Positions 9,089 through 20,231 are shown, counted from the first letter of the stretch. The stretch: 39,324 nt of DNA from Mycolicibacterium iranicum (GCF_001650495.1 NZ_LWCS01000012.1:130019-169342); one strand, 5' to 3'. Notes: generated by a model not told the origin, from the letters alone. Numbers and translations are program-made.

Positions 9089-10957
9089 TCAGTGCGCGAA
9101 TCGGAGGTCGAAGCCCGCCTTTCGAGTGGCGAGTTGCTGTTGTCGCTGAGCGTCGGTGACGTACTGGGTCGTCGGCGGCAGGACGGCATCCAGTTCGGCC
9201 AGCGAGACACGACGCGCGGACACCGTGGGTGTCACCGCCGACGTCAAGTCCAGGTCCTGGAATCGAATCGAGATCGTGCCTTTGTTGAACCCGCCCGTTG
9301 ACACCCAGTTGTAGACGCCGGGGTCGGTCGGCGAGATGACGAACGTGAACCGGCCGTCCGGATCGGCGACGGACTGACCGTTGTTGAGGCTCGTCTGCTC
9401 GTCCCAGTAGTTGTCGGTGATCGTCCAGAGGTTGGTGACGGGCACGGTGAAGTAGCGGGCGTTGCCCGGTGTGATCGTGACGACGAGGGCCTCGTCGTCG
9501 GCCAGTTCGAAGTAGCCCGCACTCTGCAGTTGTGTCGCGAGGAATTCCGCGTTGCGCGTCGGATTCCGTAACTCGTTGGGTTGGCGGCGTTCACCGGTCT
9601 CGGCGTCGGTGGTGGCGACCTTGATGTACTTCGACTCCATGCCGAGGCCGAGCGCCATCACGACGGCGGCAAAGGTCCCGCGCACGATCGGCGGCGGTTT
9701 CTTCATCGGCGGGATCAACGACACCAGCGCCGTCAGTAGCGGGCTTTTGGTGACCATCGGCCCCAGGCCGGGGATCGCGAATCCACCGAGCTGGCTGAAC
9801 AGGCTGTCCCGCGGACCCGACAACCTTTCGATCGACAGGCTCATCGGTGGTTGGGTAGACCAGTCCGACAACGTGTTCCGCACTGCGATCAACGTCGTGT
9901 CGGGTGTCAGCTGAAGGTGGTTGCGCTGCCCGGGGGCGGCTGCTTCGCCGCTGACGGTGATGGTGAACGAGCCGTCTGGACCGATGAGAAGTTCGCGCCC
10001 GCTGAGGTTGTCCGCGGTGACGCCCGAAAGTCCGGTCAGCACACTGAAGTTCGTCTCGGCGGGCAGCTCACCGGTGAACTGTCCTCTGATCTCGTAGGTC
10101 GACGTCATGTTGACGCCCATGAAGCGATAGATCGTATCGGGGTTGTCGTAGAGGATGCGGGATCCCTTTACATCCATGCCGTACCAGCTGTGCGGGGGTG
10201 CGACCTGGGTGACCACGGTCGGCCGCATCGGGTTGAGGAGCTGCTGCTGGAACGCCGCGCCGAGTGCGTACTCGTCGATCGACCGCCCGAGATGCCAGAA
10301 GTTCTTCCAGTCGACACCGCCCATTTCGCGGTACTCGCGCTGTGCGGTGGTCATCCAGCCCGCGGCGAGCACCAGCTTCATCAGCGCAACGGGCAGCGTC
10401 TTGACGGTGCGGGCCGCAATCTCTTCCGCTTCGAGTTGCTGCGCCGTCCCCAGCGGACTGGTCGTTGATGCGACAGAGACGGTCTCGGTGGACACGCTGT
10501 GGGTGGTCATGCTGTTCGCGCCGATTTCGCGCACCGGCCCGGTCGCCGGCGTCGACGTCTTGTCAGCTTCGCGGTCGGATTCGTCGTCTTCGGGTGTGGG
10601 GGAATCGTCGACGTCCGCCTTCTTCGTGCGGCGGTGGTCGTCGTCGTCGACCTCGTCCGAGATGTCCTCGGCGTCGGACTGCTCGCCGGTTTGAGAATCG
10701 GGCTCGGCAGCGTCAGTGTCGTCCTCATCGTCGTCCGGACCGTCGCGGTCGTCGCCGCTGTCTGGAGCGGTCGCGTCTGCGGCGGGAGTGGCCGCGTCGG
10801 TGGTGTCCGATGCCGAGTTCGAGTCAGAGCTCGACGCCGTGTCGTCGGCCGTGGCGATGGCGGAGCCCTGCGCGATGGCCGCCCCGATTCCGAGGGCGAC
10901 GGCGAGTGCACCGACGCGTCCGATGTACCGACCGTGGAGCTGAGGCTTTGTTGCCAC
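9089..10957 (-). CDS. Exported DUF1254/DUF1214 protein with acidic linker
   Basis: A 622-residue exported protein. It starts at GTG 10957 (GGAAGGGG ribosome site) with a signal peptide MATKPQLHGRYIGRVGALAV..., likely cut after SAIATA. Residues about 35-155 are a disordered Asp/Ser/Glu linker with a few basic stretches. The remaining part is the conserved domain: HSWYGMDVKGSRILYDNPDT, the beta-rich middle, and the DUF1214 C-terminus with ARYFTVPVTNLWTITDNYW and ISIRFQDLD. The DUF1214 region is related to the cytosolic protein at 30649-31755, but here it is surface-exposed. Family function is unknown; I do not assign one. The small gene 11020-11214 lies 62 bases upstream in the same direction. 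Confidence 0.85.
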   Translation of the reverse strand: MATKPQLHGRYIGRVGALAVALGIGAAIAQGSAIATADDTASSSDSNSASDTTDAATPAADATAPDSGDDRDGPDDDEDDTDAAEPDSQTGEQSDAEDISDEVDDDDHRRTKKADVDDSPTPEDDESDREADKTSTPATGPVREIGANSMTTHSVSTETVSVASTTSPLGTAQQLEAEEIAARTVKTLPVALMKLVLAAGWMTTAQREYREMGGVDWKNFWHLGRSIDEYALGAAFQQQLLNPMRPTVVTQVAPPHSWYGMDVKGSRILYDNPDTIYRFMGVNMTSTYEIRGQFTGELPAETNFSVLTGLSGVTADNLSGRELLIGPDGSFTITVSGEAAAPGQRNHLQLTPDTTLIAVRNTLSDWSTQPPMSLSIERLSGPRDSLFSQLGGFAIPGLGPMVTKSPLLTALVSLIPPMKKPPPIVRGTFAAVVMALGLGMESKYIKVATTDAETGERRQPNELRNPTRNAEFLATQLQSAGYFELADDEALVVTITPGNARYFTVPVTNLWTITDNYWDEQTSLNNGQSVADPDGRFTFVISPTDPGVYNWVSTGGFNKGTISIRFQDLDLTSAVTPTVSARRVSLAELDAVLPPTTQYVTDAQRQQQLATRKAGFDLRFAH

Positions 10958-11019
10958 GTGGAGGCCCCTTCCGTGCGACTGCAGGTACGGTAACCCCGCC
11001 ATCCGCCGCACGAGGCCGT

Positions 11020-11214
11020 TTAGTGGTCGCTGCTGGAGCGGTTGCCCAGGAAGGCCAGTAGCCCGGGGTCATCGCTGGTGAACCGCCCGACCTCTTCGCC
11101 GCCGTCACAGGTCAGCAGCGCCACCGTCGCGCCGGTGGCAGTGCGGCGCAGCACGCGCCACACTGCTCCGGACTCTTCCCAGCGCGTGAGTTCGGCGACC
11201 CGGTCGATATCCAT
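11020..11214 (-). CDS. Small conserved mycobacterial protein
   Basis: A 64-residue cytosolic protein starting MDIDRVAELTRWEESG and containing a central hydrophobic strand followed by CDGGEEVGRFTSDDPGLLAFL. The composition is ordinary for a real gene, with strong third-position GC, and the sequence resembles small conserved mycobacterial proteins of about the same length. It has no catalytic motif. It starts ten bases from the divergent membrane-protein gene, so the two share a very short promoter region; at least one of them is probably leaderless. Confidence 0.68.
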   Translation of the reverse strand: MDIDRVAELTRWEESGAVWRVLRRTATGATVALLTCDGGEEVGRFTSDDPGLLAFLGNRSSSDH

Positions 11215-11223
11215 CGTCCAACC

Positions 11224-11667
11224 ATGTCACCTAGGCTTCCGTGGATGCAGGGCCCTGCTGCCGGTGCTGTCGCGGCGACCTTTGTCTGGCTGGGGATGGT
11301 GCTCGCAATCTCCTTCCTGGAGGCGCCTCTGAAGTTCCGCGCTCCGGGTGTCACGCTGCAGATCGGACTCGGTATCGGGCGTCTGGTGTTTCGCGCGCTC
11401 AACGCCTGTGAGGTCGTCCTCGCCGCCGCTGTGGTGGTCGCGACATTGAGCGCGGAGGTGTCGACGGGCAGCAAGGTGGCGCTGATCGTCGCTGCCGCGG
11501 TGCTGGTCGCGCAGATCCTTCTCGTGCGGCCCGCGCTGACGCGCCGATCGAATCAGGTGCTGGCAGGGTCGGGCGGTCCGCGGTCACGTGCGCACTACAT
11601 CTACGTCGCACTCGAGCTCGTCAAAGTCGTCACACTCGTGACCGGTGGCGTCTTACTGTTGCTCTGA
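11224..11667 (+). CDS. Conserved four-helix membrane protein
   Basis: A 147-residue integral membrane protein with four hydrophobic segments (about 13-33, 58-78, 82-103, 127-147). The first loop carries FLEAPLKFRAPGVTLQIGLG and the second helix RLVFRALNACEVV, a pattern seen in a conserved actinobacterial membrane family of unknown role. ATG 11224 is used; ATG 11245 (MQGPAAG) is an alternative with the same membrane topology. It lies upstream of mbtK but an IdeR box separates the two, so it is probably not part of the iron regulon. Confidence 0.75.
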   Translation: MSPRLPWMQGPAAGAVAATFVWLGMVLAISFLEAPLKFRAPGVTLQIGLGIGRLVFRALNACEVVLAAAVVVATLSAEVSTGSKVALIVAAAVLVAQILLVRPALTRRSNQVLAGSGGPRSRAHYIYVALELVKVVTLVTGGVLLLL

Positions 11668-11707
11668 GCGGCCTGTGTGCTCTGAGCTGCACGTGCTTCG
11701 AACTGCC

Positions 11708-11726
11708 TAAGCCTAGCCTTACCTGA
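11708..11726 (+). promoter_or_regulatory. IdeR iron box of mbtK
   Basis: TAAGCCTAGCCTTACCTGA matches the mycobacterial IdeR consensus TTAGGTTAGGCTAACCTAA at 13 of 19 positions by my count. It ends 21 bases before the mbtK start, where IdeR would block transcription under iron sufficiency. Confidence 0.8.
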
Positions 11727-11747
11727 CTCCGGTACTCTTCCGTCACG

Positions 11748-12347
11748 ATGACTGACGTCCTGCCGATCCTGCCCAGGGAACTCGCCGATATCAGCGACGA
11801 GGTGCGCGCTGTGCCGCCCCCACCGATCCCGCATCTGGCTGATCCGTACGAGATTCGCCTCGTGGACCCCGATGCCGACGCGGCCATGATCTCCGAGTGG
11901 ATGAACCGGCCGCATCTGGCAGAAGCGTGGGAGTACGACCGCCCGGTCGAGTGGTGGCACGGTTACCTGCGGGCTCAGTTGGCGGGCACCTACTCCCGTC
12001 CGCTGATCGGAACCTTCAAAGGTGCGCCGCAGGGCTACGTCGAGGTGTATCGCGCGGCGAAGGATTCGATCGCCCCGCGCTACGACGCCGACCCGTACGA
12101 CCTCGGGTTGCACGCCGCGATCGCGGACCTCGACATCGTCAACCGCGGATTCGGTCCACTTTTGTTGCCGCGTCTGGCGGCCAGCCTGTTCACGATCGAA
12201 CCGCAATGCCGTCGCATCATGTTCGACCCCGACCACCGCAACACCGGCGCCCGCCGCCTGTGCGAGTACGCCAAGTGCGATTTCCTGGGCGAGCATCAGA
12301 TGTCGAATCGACGGATGGCTCTCTACGCGATGAACCGGCCCGTCTGA
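11748..12347 (+). CDS. mbtK: Mycobactin lysine N6-acyltransferase MbtK
   Basis: A GNAT-fold transferase of 199 residues that moves the long acyl chain from MbtL to the N6 of the (hydroxy)lysine of mycobactin. The family marks are [17 protein letters not shown], the short WWHGYL helix, [19 protein letters not shown], and the acyl-CoA/ACP loop region [15 protein letters not shown] with [19 protein letters not shown] at the C-terminus. An IdeR box lies 21 bases upstream. It is convergent with mbtN (four-base gap), the same arrangement as the M. tuberculosis mbt-2 cluster (Rv1344-Rv1347c), though the irtA-irtB transporter genes found next to it there are missing here. Confidence 0.92.
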   Translation: MTDVLPILPRELADISDEVRAVPPPPIPHLADPYEIRLVDPDADAAMISEWMNRPHLAEAWEYDRPVEWWHGYLRAQLAGTYSRPLIGTFKGAPQGYVEVYRAAKDSIAPRYDADPYDLGLHAAIADLDIVNRGFGPLLLPRLAASLFTIEPQCRRIMFDPDHRNTGARRLCEYAKCDFLGEHQMSNRRMALYAMNRPV

Positions 12348-12351
12348 TGTC

Positions 12352-13503
12352 TTAGTGTGCCGCGCCGATCATTTCGGCGTAGCCGTCGAAGTCCGGTTTC
12401 ATCGCCGCGGCCACCAGCTCCCACAGCACCTCGTCGGTGCCGCCGCCGACGCGAGCCAGTTTCATGTCGCGCCACCACCGGCCCAGCGGTGTTTCGTCGG
12501 TGAGATAGCCCGAGCCACCGAAGAGGTGCATGCACTCCGACAGCACCTCTTCCCCCAAACGGGCAGCGGTGACTTTGACCGCAGCCGCCGAGCGCAGGTC
12601 CAGTCGGCCCTGTGCCGCAATGCCATTGAGACCGTGCCGAAGCAGATCTACCCGGGCCTGCAGGTCGGCCATCCGGAGCCGAAGTGCCTGATGCTCGAAC
12701 AGCGTCGCCCCGAACTGGCGGCGCTGCATCATGCGGGCATGGGTCACGCCCAGCACGCGCTGGCACGACGACGCGACCTGACCGGCGATCGACATGCGTT
12801 CGTGGGCAAGCCCCCACGAGATCGCTGCCAGACCGGTGCCGGGCCGCGCGACCAGATGGTCGGCAGGCACCCAGGTGTCGATGTGGACCGCCGCGGTGTC
12901 GAGGGGGCCGGCGCCGACTTTGCGCCACGGCGCCTGCACCTCGACCTGCGTGGTGGGCACGGCGATCACCAGGACGTTGCCGTGCCTACTCGCCGGGTCG
13001 TGGTCGACGCCGCGGGCGACCACCAGAATATGGTCTGCAATCGGAGACAGCGAGACGAACTTCTTGACTCCGCGGATCTCGAAACCGCCGCGAGTGGAAC
13101 GTACTTCGGTCTCGACGATCTGAAGATCCGAACCACCCGACTCCTCGGAGGCGGCGATGCACAGCACCGCGTCGCCGGCGATGGCCTGCTCGCAGATCGC
13201 TGTGAGGTGATCGGTTTTGCCGAACCGACGCAGGACGGCGATCGCCGAGTCGTGCAGGCTGACCCCGACACCGATGCCGGCGGAACCGAGATGCCCCAGC
13301 CGGAAGGCCAATTCGTTGAGCTTGGCGACGTCGGGCTGCTGGGTGCCCGCGGGACCCCATTTGTCGCGGAAGACTCCGCCTGCCCCGAGGTGCTCGATCA
13401 GCTTGCGGGGAAAATGTTCCGAGGCTTCGGCCTCGGCTGTCCAGCCGACCACGTTGTCGTCGAACACCTCTGACAGCAGCAGACGGTAGGCATCAATGGT
13501 CAT
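12352..13503 (-). CDS. mbtN: Mycobactin acyl-ACP dehydrogenase MbtN
   Basis: A 383-residue acyl-CoA dehydrogenase-fold flavoprotein that introduces the cis double bond into the acyl chain on MbtL. Length agrees with M. tuberculosis FadE14/MbtN. FAD and acyl-binding regions are visible: [16 protein letters not shown], the [20 protein letters not shown] helix, and [19 protein letters not shown] near the C-terminus. ATG 13503 overlaps the mbtM stop (ATGA, 13500-13503), so translation is coupled; a longer frame upstream of this Met lies inside mbtM and is rejected. Confidence 0.92.
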   Translation of the reverse strand: MTIDAYRLLLSEVFDDNVVGWTAEAEASEHFPRKLIEHLGAGGVFRDKWGPAGTQQPDVAKLNELAFRLGHLGSAGIGVGVSLHDSAIAVLRRFGKTDHLTAICEQAIAGDAVLCIAASEESGGSDLQIVETEVRSTRGGFEIRGVKKFVSLSPIADHILVVARGVDHDPASRHGNVLVIAVPTTQVEVQAPWRKVGAGPLDTAAVHIDTWVPADHLVARPGTGLAAISWGLAHERMSIAGQVASSCQRVLGVTHARMMQRRQFGATLFEHQALRLRMADLQARVDLLRHGLNGIAAQGRLDLRSAAAVKVTAARLGEEVLSECMHLFGGSGYLTDETPLGRWWRDMKLARVGGGTDEVLWELVAAAMKPDFDGYAEMIGAAH

Positions 13504-15071
13504 GCCCGCGCAGCCTCCAGGTCGTGTTTGACGGCCAACCGCTTCAACTTGCCCGAGCTCGTCCGCGGCAGCGAACCAGGTGCCACGAAGACGACGTCGG
13601 CGGGCACAACGCCGCACTGCGAGGCAACGCGTTGCACCACTTCACTTCTGGCACCGGACTCGTCGGGGCCGCGGAACTCGGCGGCGATGACGAGACCCTG
13701 TCGGGCCGAGTCATTGTCGGTGCCGACCGCGACGACCGCCCCTTCGCGCACGCCGCGCACTTCGGCGGCGACGCGCTCGACCTCGTTGGGGAAGATGTTG
13801 CGTCCGGCGATCGTGATGAGTTCCTTGGCGCGTCCGCACACCACCAGACCGCGATCGGTCAGGTAGCCGAGATCGCCTGTGCGGAACCACTCCCCGGGGG
13901 CGAGGGGCTCCTGTCCCAGATATCCGGTCATCATCGAGGTGCCGCGGATCTCGATCTCTCCGATCTCGCCGTCTTCGGCGTGTTCCGACGGTGTGATCCG
14001 CACATCCATTCCGGGGATCGGGTGACCGAGAACGGCGTGCCGGCGCACGGTGTCTGTCACAGGGTCGGTGACGTCATCCACCATGAGCCCGCTGCCTGGA
14101 CCGGGGGAGGTGACTGCGCATGTCGATTCGGCGAGACCGTAGGACGGCGCGGCCGCCAAGGGGTCCAGTCCGAACCGGCTGAGCTCACGCAGAAACAGCT
14201 CGAAGCCGTCGCAGTCGACCGGCTCGCCGCCGTTGAGGGCGAAACGCAGGTGACTCAGATCGACGTCGGGCACCCGGCGGGCGTACTTCCCGATCACCGT
14301 GTAGGCGAAATTCGGTGCGGCCGTGAGCGTTGCGCGACTTTCCGACAGCCACGACAGCCACCGGAAAGGTGAAGCGGCAAAAGATGCGGTCGGCGCCAGC
14401 CACATCTCGGCTCCCGTGAGGAAGCCGGTGAGAAGGAACGTCAGACCCATGTCGTGGTAGAGCGGCAGCCAGGTCAGCCCCCGGTCGTCGTCCTTGTCGG
14501 TGCCGGTGTGCTCGAGCAGCGCGGTCGCGTTGTTCTTGACGGCCTCGGGCGACAGCATCGCGGTCCGCGGTGTTCCGGTGGAGCCGGCCGTGCCCTGCAA
14601 CACCGCTGGCGTGTCGGCTGGGGTGGTGGCGGCTTCGAGTGTGGTGGACCGCCGTGAATGCCCGACGGCACTGACATCGTGCACGGCCACATCGAAACTG
14701 TTGTTGCGCAGCATTTCTGGGTGGTCGCCGTGGGTGAATATCTGGCGGACACCGATTCCGGCGAAGCGCTCGGCGGTCGCCTGGGCCCACTGCGTGTTGT
14801 CGGCTCCGCGGATGGGGCCGGGCAGGATCGACAGGGCGCGGCCTGCCAGCCAGACGCCCTGGATGGCTGCGACGAATTCGGCGGTCGGTTCACCGACGAG
14901 GCCGACGGCGCCGTCGGGTCCGTCGAGGATGCGCTCGGCGACGTTCTCGGCGCGCGTGTGCAACTCCTGCCACGGGTGCCTGACCCACTGGCCGCTGGCG
15001 CGGTCGAGCAGCACAAGGTCGCGCGGGGATGTCGTCATCGCCTCCGACACCGCGGTCGCGAGAACGCTCAC
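13500..15071 (-). CDS. mbtM: Mycobactin fatty acyl-AMP ligase MbtM (FadD33)
   Basis: A 523-residue adenylating enzyme that activates a fatty acid as acyl-AMP and loads it on the carrier MbtL. ANL motifs are in order: the phosphate loop [13 protein letters not shown] (about residue 160), [10 protein letters not shown], the AMP-ribose region [11 protein letters not shown], and the hinge region [10 protein letters not shown] ... [20 protein letters not shown]. The C-terminus keeps the catalytic Lys motif TSSGKLKR. The GTG start at 15071 overlaps the mbtL stop (GTGA, 15068-15071). It is the middle gene of the three-gene mbtL-mbtM-mbtN operon. Confidence 0.93.
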   Translation of the reverse strand: MSVLATAVSEAMTTSPRDLVLLDRASGQWVRHPWQELHTRAENVAERILDGPDGAVGLVGEPTAEFVAAIQGVWLAGRALSILPGPIRGADNTQWAQATAERFAGIGVRQIFTHGDHPEMLRNNSFDVAVHDVSAVGHSRRSTTLEAATTPADTPAVLQGTAGSTGTPRTAMLSPEAVKNNATALLEHTGTDKDDDRGLTWLPLYHDMGLTFLLTGFLTGAEMWLAPTASFAASPFRWLSWLSESRATLTAAPNFAYTVIGKYARRVPDVDLSHLRFALNGGEPVDCDGFELFLRELSRFGLDPLAAAPSYGLAESTCAVTSPGPGSGLMVDDVTDPVTDTVRRHAVLGHPIPGMDVRITPSEHAEDGEIGEIEIRGTSMMTGYLGQEPLAPGEWFRTGDLGYLTDRGLVVCGRAKELITIAGRNIFPNEVERVAAEVRGVREGAVVAVGTDNDSARQGLVIAAEFRGPDESGARSEVVQRVASQCGVVPADVVFVAPGSLPRTSSGKLKRLAVKHDLEAARA

Positions 15072-15346
15072 CGGCCTGCAGGCGCCTTCGCCAGAATCGC
15101 CGACTCGAGGTCGCCGACGGTGTCACAGGACAGCAGGTCCTCTTCGGTGAGCGCAACCCCGAGCTTGTCCTCGATGGCCACCATCCCCACCGCGAACGCC
15201 ACCGAATCGAGGCCGACGTCATCGATGAGCCGGGAGTCGCGAGTCACCCGGCTGATGTCGACGTTGAGGTCGTCACGCAGGATCCCCTCAAGGGCGGCGC
15301 CGACGGCATCTGGTGACGGCGCCGAGGAGGCGGGAGATGAGGTCAT
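15068..15346 (-). CDS. mbtL: Mycobactin acyl carrier protein MbtL
   Basis: A 92-residue acyl carrier protein carrying the lipid chain of mycobactin. Ser48 in GLDSVA is the phosphopantetheine site; the four-helix ACP pattern is clear ([20 protein letters not shown] before it, [18 protein letters not shown] after). ATG 15346 gives a normal ACP; longer readings of the frame run back through the promoter. The IdeR box 15371-15389 lies 24 bases upstream, so iron represses the operon. It is the first gene of the mbtLMN operon. Confidence 0.92.
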   Translation of the reverse strand: MTSSPASSAPSPDAVGAALEGILRDDLNVDISRVTRDSRLIDDVGLDSVAFAVGMVAIEDKLGVALTEEDLLSCDTVGDLESAILAKAPAGR

Positions 15347-15370
15347 GGCGGCAGAGGTTACTCCGTCAGC

Positions 15371-15389
15371 TAAAGATAGGCTACCCTCA
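15371..15389 (-). promoter_or_regulatory. IdeR iron box of the mbtL-mbtM-mbtN operon
   Basis: Read on the plus strand, TAAAGATAGGCTACCCTCA matches the IdeR consensus at 14 of 19 positions. Its right end (15387-15389) is the stop codon of the DUF190 gene, so the coding sequence of the fluoride operon runs into the siderophore operator. Confidence 0.8.
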
Positions 15390-16436
15390 CAAATCGGTGG
15401 CGGGCCCTGTCGCACCGAGGTCGAGTGAGCCGCGGGTCCGGCCGGTATGGGTTTCCAGCATCCCCGCCAGCGCACCGATCGTGACGATCCCCTCGTGCCC
15501 GGTGAGCTCGTCGACGATCGAATAGGACTCGGCGATGCTCGGCGCCGTGTCGAGCAGCACCGTCGTCACCGGAACCGCGCGCGCCAACTGCAGGAAGCGA
15601 TCGCCGTGGGGACGATCGTCACCGCGGAAACCCCAGATCCCCCGCAGCACCGTCGCCCCGCTGGCGTGTTGAGATTCTCTGAGCCGACGGATCAGCTCGC
15701 GGTGAATCGGGTGTCCGTCGTGCAGCGAGCACTCCGAGGTGGAGACGACCATCTTGTGGAACGCGCCGTCCGACGGCGGGGCGGCCAGATGCAGCCCGGT
15801 GTTCTTGCACACCACGGTCGGCGCCAGGGTGAACCACGCGTCGGGGACCAGCGCGCGGATCTCCTCGACCGCCGCGTCGGCCTGGGCGCCGCTGCCGACC
15901 CCGATGACCGACAAGGGCACCTCGCTGTTGCGGCTGAAGAACTTCGCGCGGTGGCGGCGGCCCGCCACGGTGCCGTCCACCCCGAGGTAGACGTCGGCGG
16001 CAGCGAACTCGAGCCTTCGGAGGACCGCGCACACGGCCACGTACGCGGGCTCGCCGGCGATCCGGTGGCGGCGGCCCAGATGCAGCGACATCCGCACCGA
16101 GTCATATGCAGTGGCGTGCGGCTGGTATCCACGCTCCAGGGTGATCACGCCTCGGCCGGTGAGGGCGCGCACCTCCTCGACCAGTGCGATGATCGTCTCC
16201 TCGGCGTCGATCGCCGAGATCGCCACCGGCGCATCTTCGGACAGGCTCAGCGACCGGTCGCTGAGCACGACATTGGTCGGTCCGAAACTGGCGATTCCCC
16301 GCAGCATGATGCTCGTGGCGACACCACGGCGCTCGAAGAGGTCCAGCATCGCGTCGGCCAAGAATTGCTCGCCGATTCGCTCGCGCTCCGCGAAGTAGAC
16401 GGTCAGCGTGAGAATGCCGCTCACAGACGCATTCAC
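15387..16436 (-). CDS. Triple-repeat DUF190 protein of the crcB operon
   Basis: A 349-residue cytosolic protein. DUF190 proteins are usually about 100 residues and are often encoded beside crcB; this one appears to hold three diverged copies. Copy 1 (about 5-125) has LTVYFAERERIGEQFLADAM and MLRGIASFG; copy 2 (about 100-225) opens SLHLGRRHRIAGEPAYVAV; copy 3 (about 230-345) has KMVVSTSECSLHDGHPIHRE and ATVLRGIWGFRGDD. Each keeps a beta strand, a Gly-containing basic loop and a helix of the PII-like ferredoxin fold. A signal-sensing or regulatory role in fluoride export is plausible but unproven. GTG 16436 overlaps the upstream crcB stop (GTGA, 16433-16436). Confidence 0.85.
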   Translation of the reverse strand: MNASVSGILTLTVYFAERERIGEQFLADAMLDLFERRGVATSIMLRGIASFGPTNVVLSDRSLSLSEDAPVAISAIDAEETIIALVEEVRALTGRGVITLERGYQPHATAYDSVRMSLHLGRRHRIAGEPAYVAVCAVLRRLEFAAADVYLGVDGTVAGRRHRAKFFSRNSEVPLSVIGVGSGAQADAAVEEIRALVPDAWFTLAPTVVCKNTGLHLAAPPSDGAFHKMVVSTSECSLHDGHPIHRELIRRLRESQHASGATVLRGIWGFRGDDRPHGDRFLQLARAVPVTTVLLDTAPSIAESYSIVDELTGHEGIVTIGALAGMLETHTGRTRGSLDLGATGPATDL

Positions 16437-16801
16437 AGCAGACCTCCCAGCGTCTGCCCCAACAGTGCCGCCGGGATGCCGAGTACGACGCTCACCACGA
16501 TGTTGGCCGCCGCGGGCCAGATCTGGCGCTCCTCGGCGAGGCGGTGAGTCTCCAGCATCCACGTGGAGAAGGTCGTGTACGACCCGACGAACCCGGTGCC
16601 TGCCATCAGGGCTAGATGCGTCGGAAGCACCATTCCGGCGAAGAATCCAAGGATCAGTGCTCCGCTGATGTTGACCACCAACGTGCCGTACGGAAACGCC
16701 TTCGACGCACGCCTGGACACCGCTTTGTCGACGGTCAGGCGGGCGACGGCGCCGACGCCGCCGAGGACGGCGACGCCGGCCCACACCAGGACGACGGTCA
16801 T
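16433..16801 (-). CDS. crcB: Fluoride channel subunit CrcB (Fluc), second gene
   Basis: A 122-residue four-helix channel protein that lets fluoride leave the cell. It shows the Fluc pattern: Gly-rich first helix ([13 protein letters not shown]), the pore Asn in [16 protein letters not shown], the Na-binding and phenylalanine-box segment [16 protein letters not shown], and a final helix ending [10 protein letters not shown]. It starts at ATG 16801, overlapping the first crcB stop (ATGA, 16798-16801). Actinobacteria often use two different CrcB proteins as a heterodimer, which fits this tandem pair. Confidence 0.92.
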   Translation of the reverse strand: MTVVLVWAGVAVLGGVGAVARLTVDKAVSRRASKAFPYGTLVVNISGALILGFFAGMVLPTHLALMAGTGFVGSYTTFSTWMLETHRLAEERQIWPAAANIVVSVVLGIPAALLGQTLGGLL

Positions 16802-17193
16802 CGCCACGCCCGGACACGACGCACCAGCATGGTTCCCAGGTAGACCGCCAGCAGTCCCAGCCCGATGCTGACCGCGACATAGCCGGCGGCCAGCCCGTAG
16901 TGCCCGTGCTCGATCATCTTCAGCGTTTCGACCTGCATCGTCGAGAAGGTGGTCAGGCCTCCGCACAGTCCGGTGCCGAGAAAAGGCCTGCGGTAACTCG
17001 ACACCGGCAGACGTTCCAGCAGTCGCGTGACGAACACGCCGAGCAGGAACGCGCCGAGGATGTTCACCGTGAAGGTCGGCCAGGGCCACCGGCCCGGGTC
17101 GGGTGCGGCCAGTTCCTCGAAACCTGCGCGCGCCAGAGTGCCGAGGGCACCTCCGGCGAATACCGCGGCCAGTTCTCGCCGGTCGAGCGCCAT
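16798..17193 (-). CDS. crcB: Fluoride channel subunit CrcB (Fluc), first gene
   Basis: A 131-residue CrcB/Fluc subunit, paralogous to the next gene. Marks: [14 protein letters not shown] in helix 1, [15 protein letters not shown] with the pore Asn, [14 protein letters not shown], and a last helix ending in a basic tail (VRRVRAWR). ATG 17193 is the best start; a longer frame would extend into the pgm promoter. It is the first gene of the crcB-crcB-DUF190 unit and is divergent from pgm with 58 bases between them. I looked for a fluoride riboswitch in that gap and see none. Confidence 0.92.
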   Translation of the reverse strand: MALDRRELAAVFAGGALGTLARAGFEELAAPDPGRWPWPTFTVNILGAFLLGVFVTRLLERLPVSSYRRPFLGTGLCGGLTTFSTMQVETLKMIEHGHYGLAAGYVAVSIGLGLLAVYLGTMLVRRVRAWR

Positions 17194-17251
17194 GTGTGAA
17201 GTATGCCGACCCAGACGGTGGCGGTCTCGGGGACGGGGGAGAATCGTCGTC

Positions 17252-18882
<1,631 letters not shown>

Positions 18883-18886
<4 letters not shown>

Positions 18887-20178
18887 GTTCGCGGACGGAA
18901 GGCGGCTGTCCTTCTGCGGACGCGACGAGCAATTCAGACGCTGCGACCAAGCAGGGTCTGCCGCGGGAAGTCTGGGTGCTGGTTGCCGCCAATGTCGTCG
19001 TCGCGCTGGGCTACGGCGTGGTCGCGCCGGTGCTGCCGCAGTATGCCCGGCACTTCGGCGTCAGCATCAGCGCCGCGACGTTCATCATCACAGCCTTCGC
19101 CGTGATGCGATTGGTCGGCGCGCCGCCGGCGGGGTTTCTGGTGCAGAAGCTGGGGGAGCGGCGCGTCTACATCAGCGGCCTCATCATCGTCGCCGTATCG
19201 ACCGCAGCCTGCGCATTCGCCGAAACCTATTGGCAGCTGCTCCTTTTCCGCACCCTCGGCGGGGTCGGGTCGGCGATGTTCACGGTGTCGTCGCTGGGGC
19301 TGATGATCAGGATCTCGCCGACGGACGCGCGCGGCCGCGTCGCCGGGCTGTTCTCGTCGGGATTCATGTTCGGCTCGGTGGGCGGCCCCATTCTCGGCAG
19401 TCTGACCGCGGGACTCGGGCTGGCGGCACCGTTCCTGATCTACGGCGCTGCGCTTCTGGTCGCCGCGACGGTCGTGTTCGTCAGTCTGCGCAACTCTGCG
19501 GTGATCGCGCAATCTGACGAGGACACCGGACCCCCGGTGCCGTTCCGGACGGTCCTGCGGCACCGGGCGTACAAGGCGGCGCTGTTCTCGAATTTCGCGA
19601 CGGGCTGGGCGTCGTTCGGACTGCGTATCGCGCTGGTGCCGCTGTTCGTCGTGGAAGTGCTGGGACGCGGGCCGGGCGCGGCGGGCCTGGCATTGACGGC
19701 GTTCGCGGTGGGCAACATCTCGGTCGTCATTCCCAGTGGTTATCTGTCGGATCGGTTTGGGCGGCGGAAGCTGTTGATCTTCGGGTTGACGCTGGCGGCG
19801 CTGTCGACCGCGCTGGTGGGCTACACCACGTCGCTGCCGGTGTTCCTTGCGGCGGCCTACGTGGCCGGGGCGGCGACGGGCATCTTCGTGTCGCCGCAGC
19901 AGGCCGCGGTGGCCGACGTGGTGGGGAACAAGTCACGGGGCGGGCCGGCGGTCGCGACGTTCCAGATGATGGCGGATTTCGGCTCGATCGGGGGATCGTT
20001 GCTGGTCGGGCTGATCGCGCAGTACACGTCGTTCGGATGGGCATTCCTGGTCAGCGGCATCATTCTCGGCATCGCCGCAGTGGGCTGGATCTTCGCCCCC
20101 GAAACCCGGCCGAGGCCGTCGACGGAGCACACCCCGTCGCGCCCGCTGGGTCCCGAGGCCGGGGGAGAAGTGCCGTGA
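18883..20178 (+). CDS. MFS drug/metabolite exporter
   Basis: A major facilitator with twelve expected helices and an N-terminal tail of about 25 residues. Conserved loops are visible: [19 protein letters not shown] in helix 1, the motif-A region [16 protein letters not shown] after helix 2, and the second-half equivalent [16 protein letters not shown]. The first helix pattern suits the DHA1 (12-helix) group. Substrate is unknown. The frame becomes in-frame at TTG 18883, which overlaps the pgm stop (TTGA, 18883-18886); this start is plausible but not certain, as no better ATG or GTG precedes the first helix. The Pro-rich C-terminal tail ends close to the tRNA promoter. Confidence 0.82.
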
Positions 20179-20187
20179 CCAGCGATT

Positions 20188-20216
20188 TTGAAGGCATCCG
20201 CCTCGTGGTGTAGCTT
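20188..20216 (+). promoter_or_regulatory. Candidate promoter of tRNA-Ala
   Basis: TTGAAG (20188-20193), 17-base spacer, TAGCTT (20211-20216), which fits the mycobacterial TAnnnT -10. The expected start site is about ten bases before the mature tRNA 5' end at 20232. Confidence 0.5.
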
Positions 20217-20231
20217 CGATGAGCACAACAA

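Noticed and set aside
11601..12296. 231-residue minus-strand frame over mbtK
   Set aside because: Shadow frame opposite the clear GNAT gene; no RBS or family match.
15447..16547. 366-residue plus-strand frame opposite DUF190
   Set aside because: Arg/His-rich shadow; the minus-strand DUF190 gene has overlaps with its neighbours and recognisable repeats.
17194..17251. Possible fluoride riboswitch before crcB
   Set aside because: The 58-base gap is too short and lacks the conserved crcB-motif sequence.
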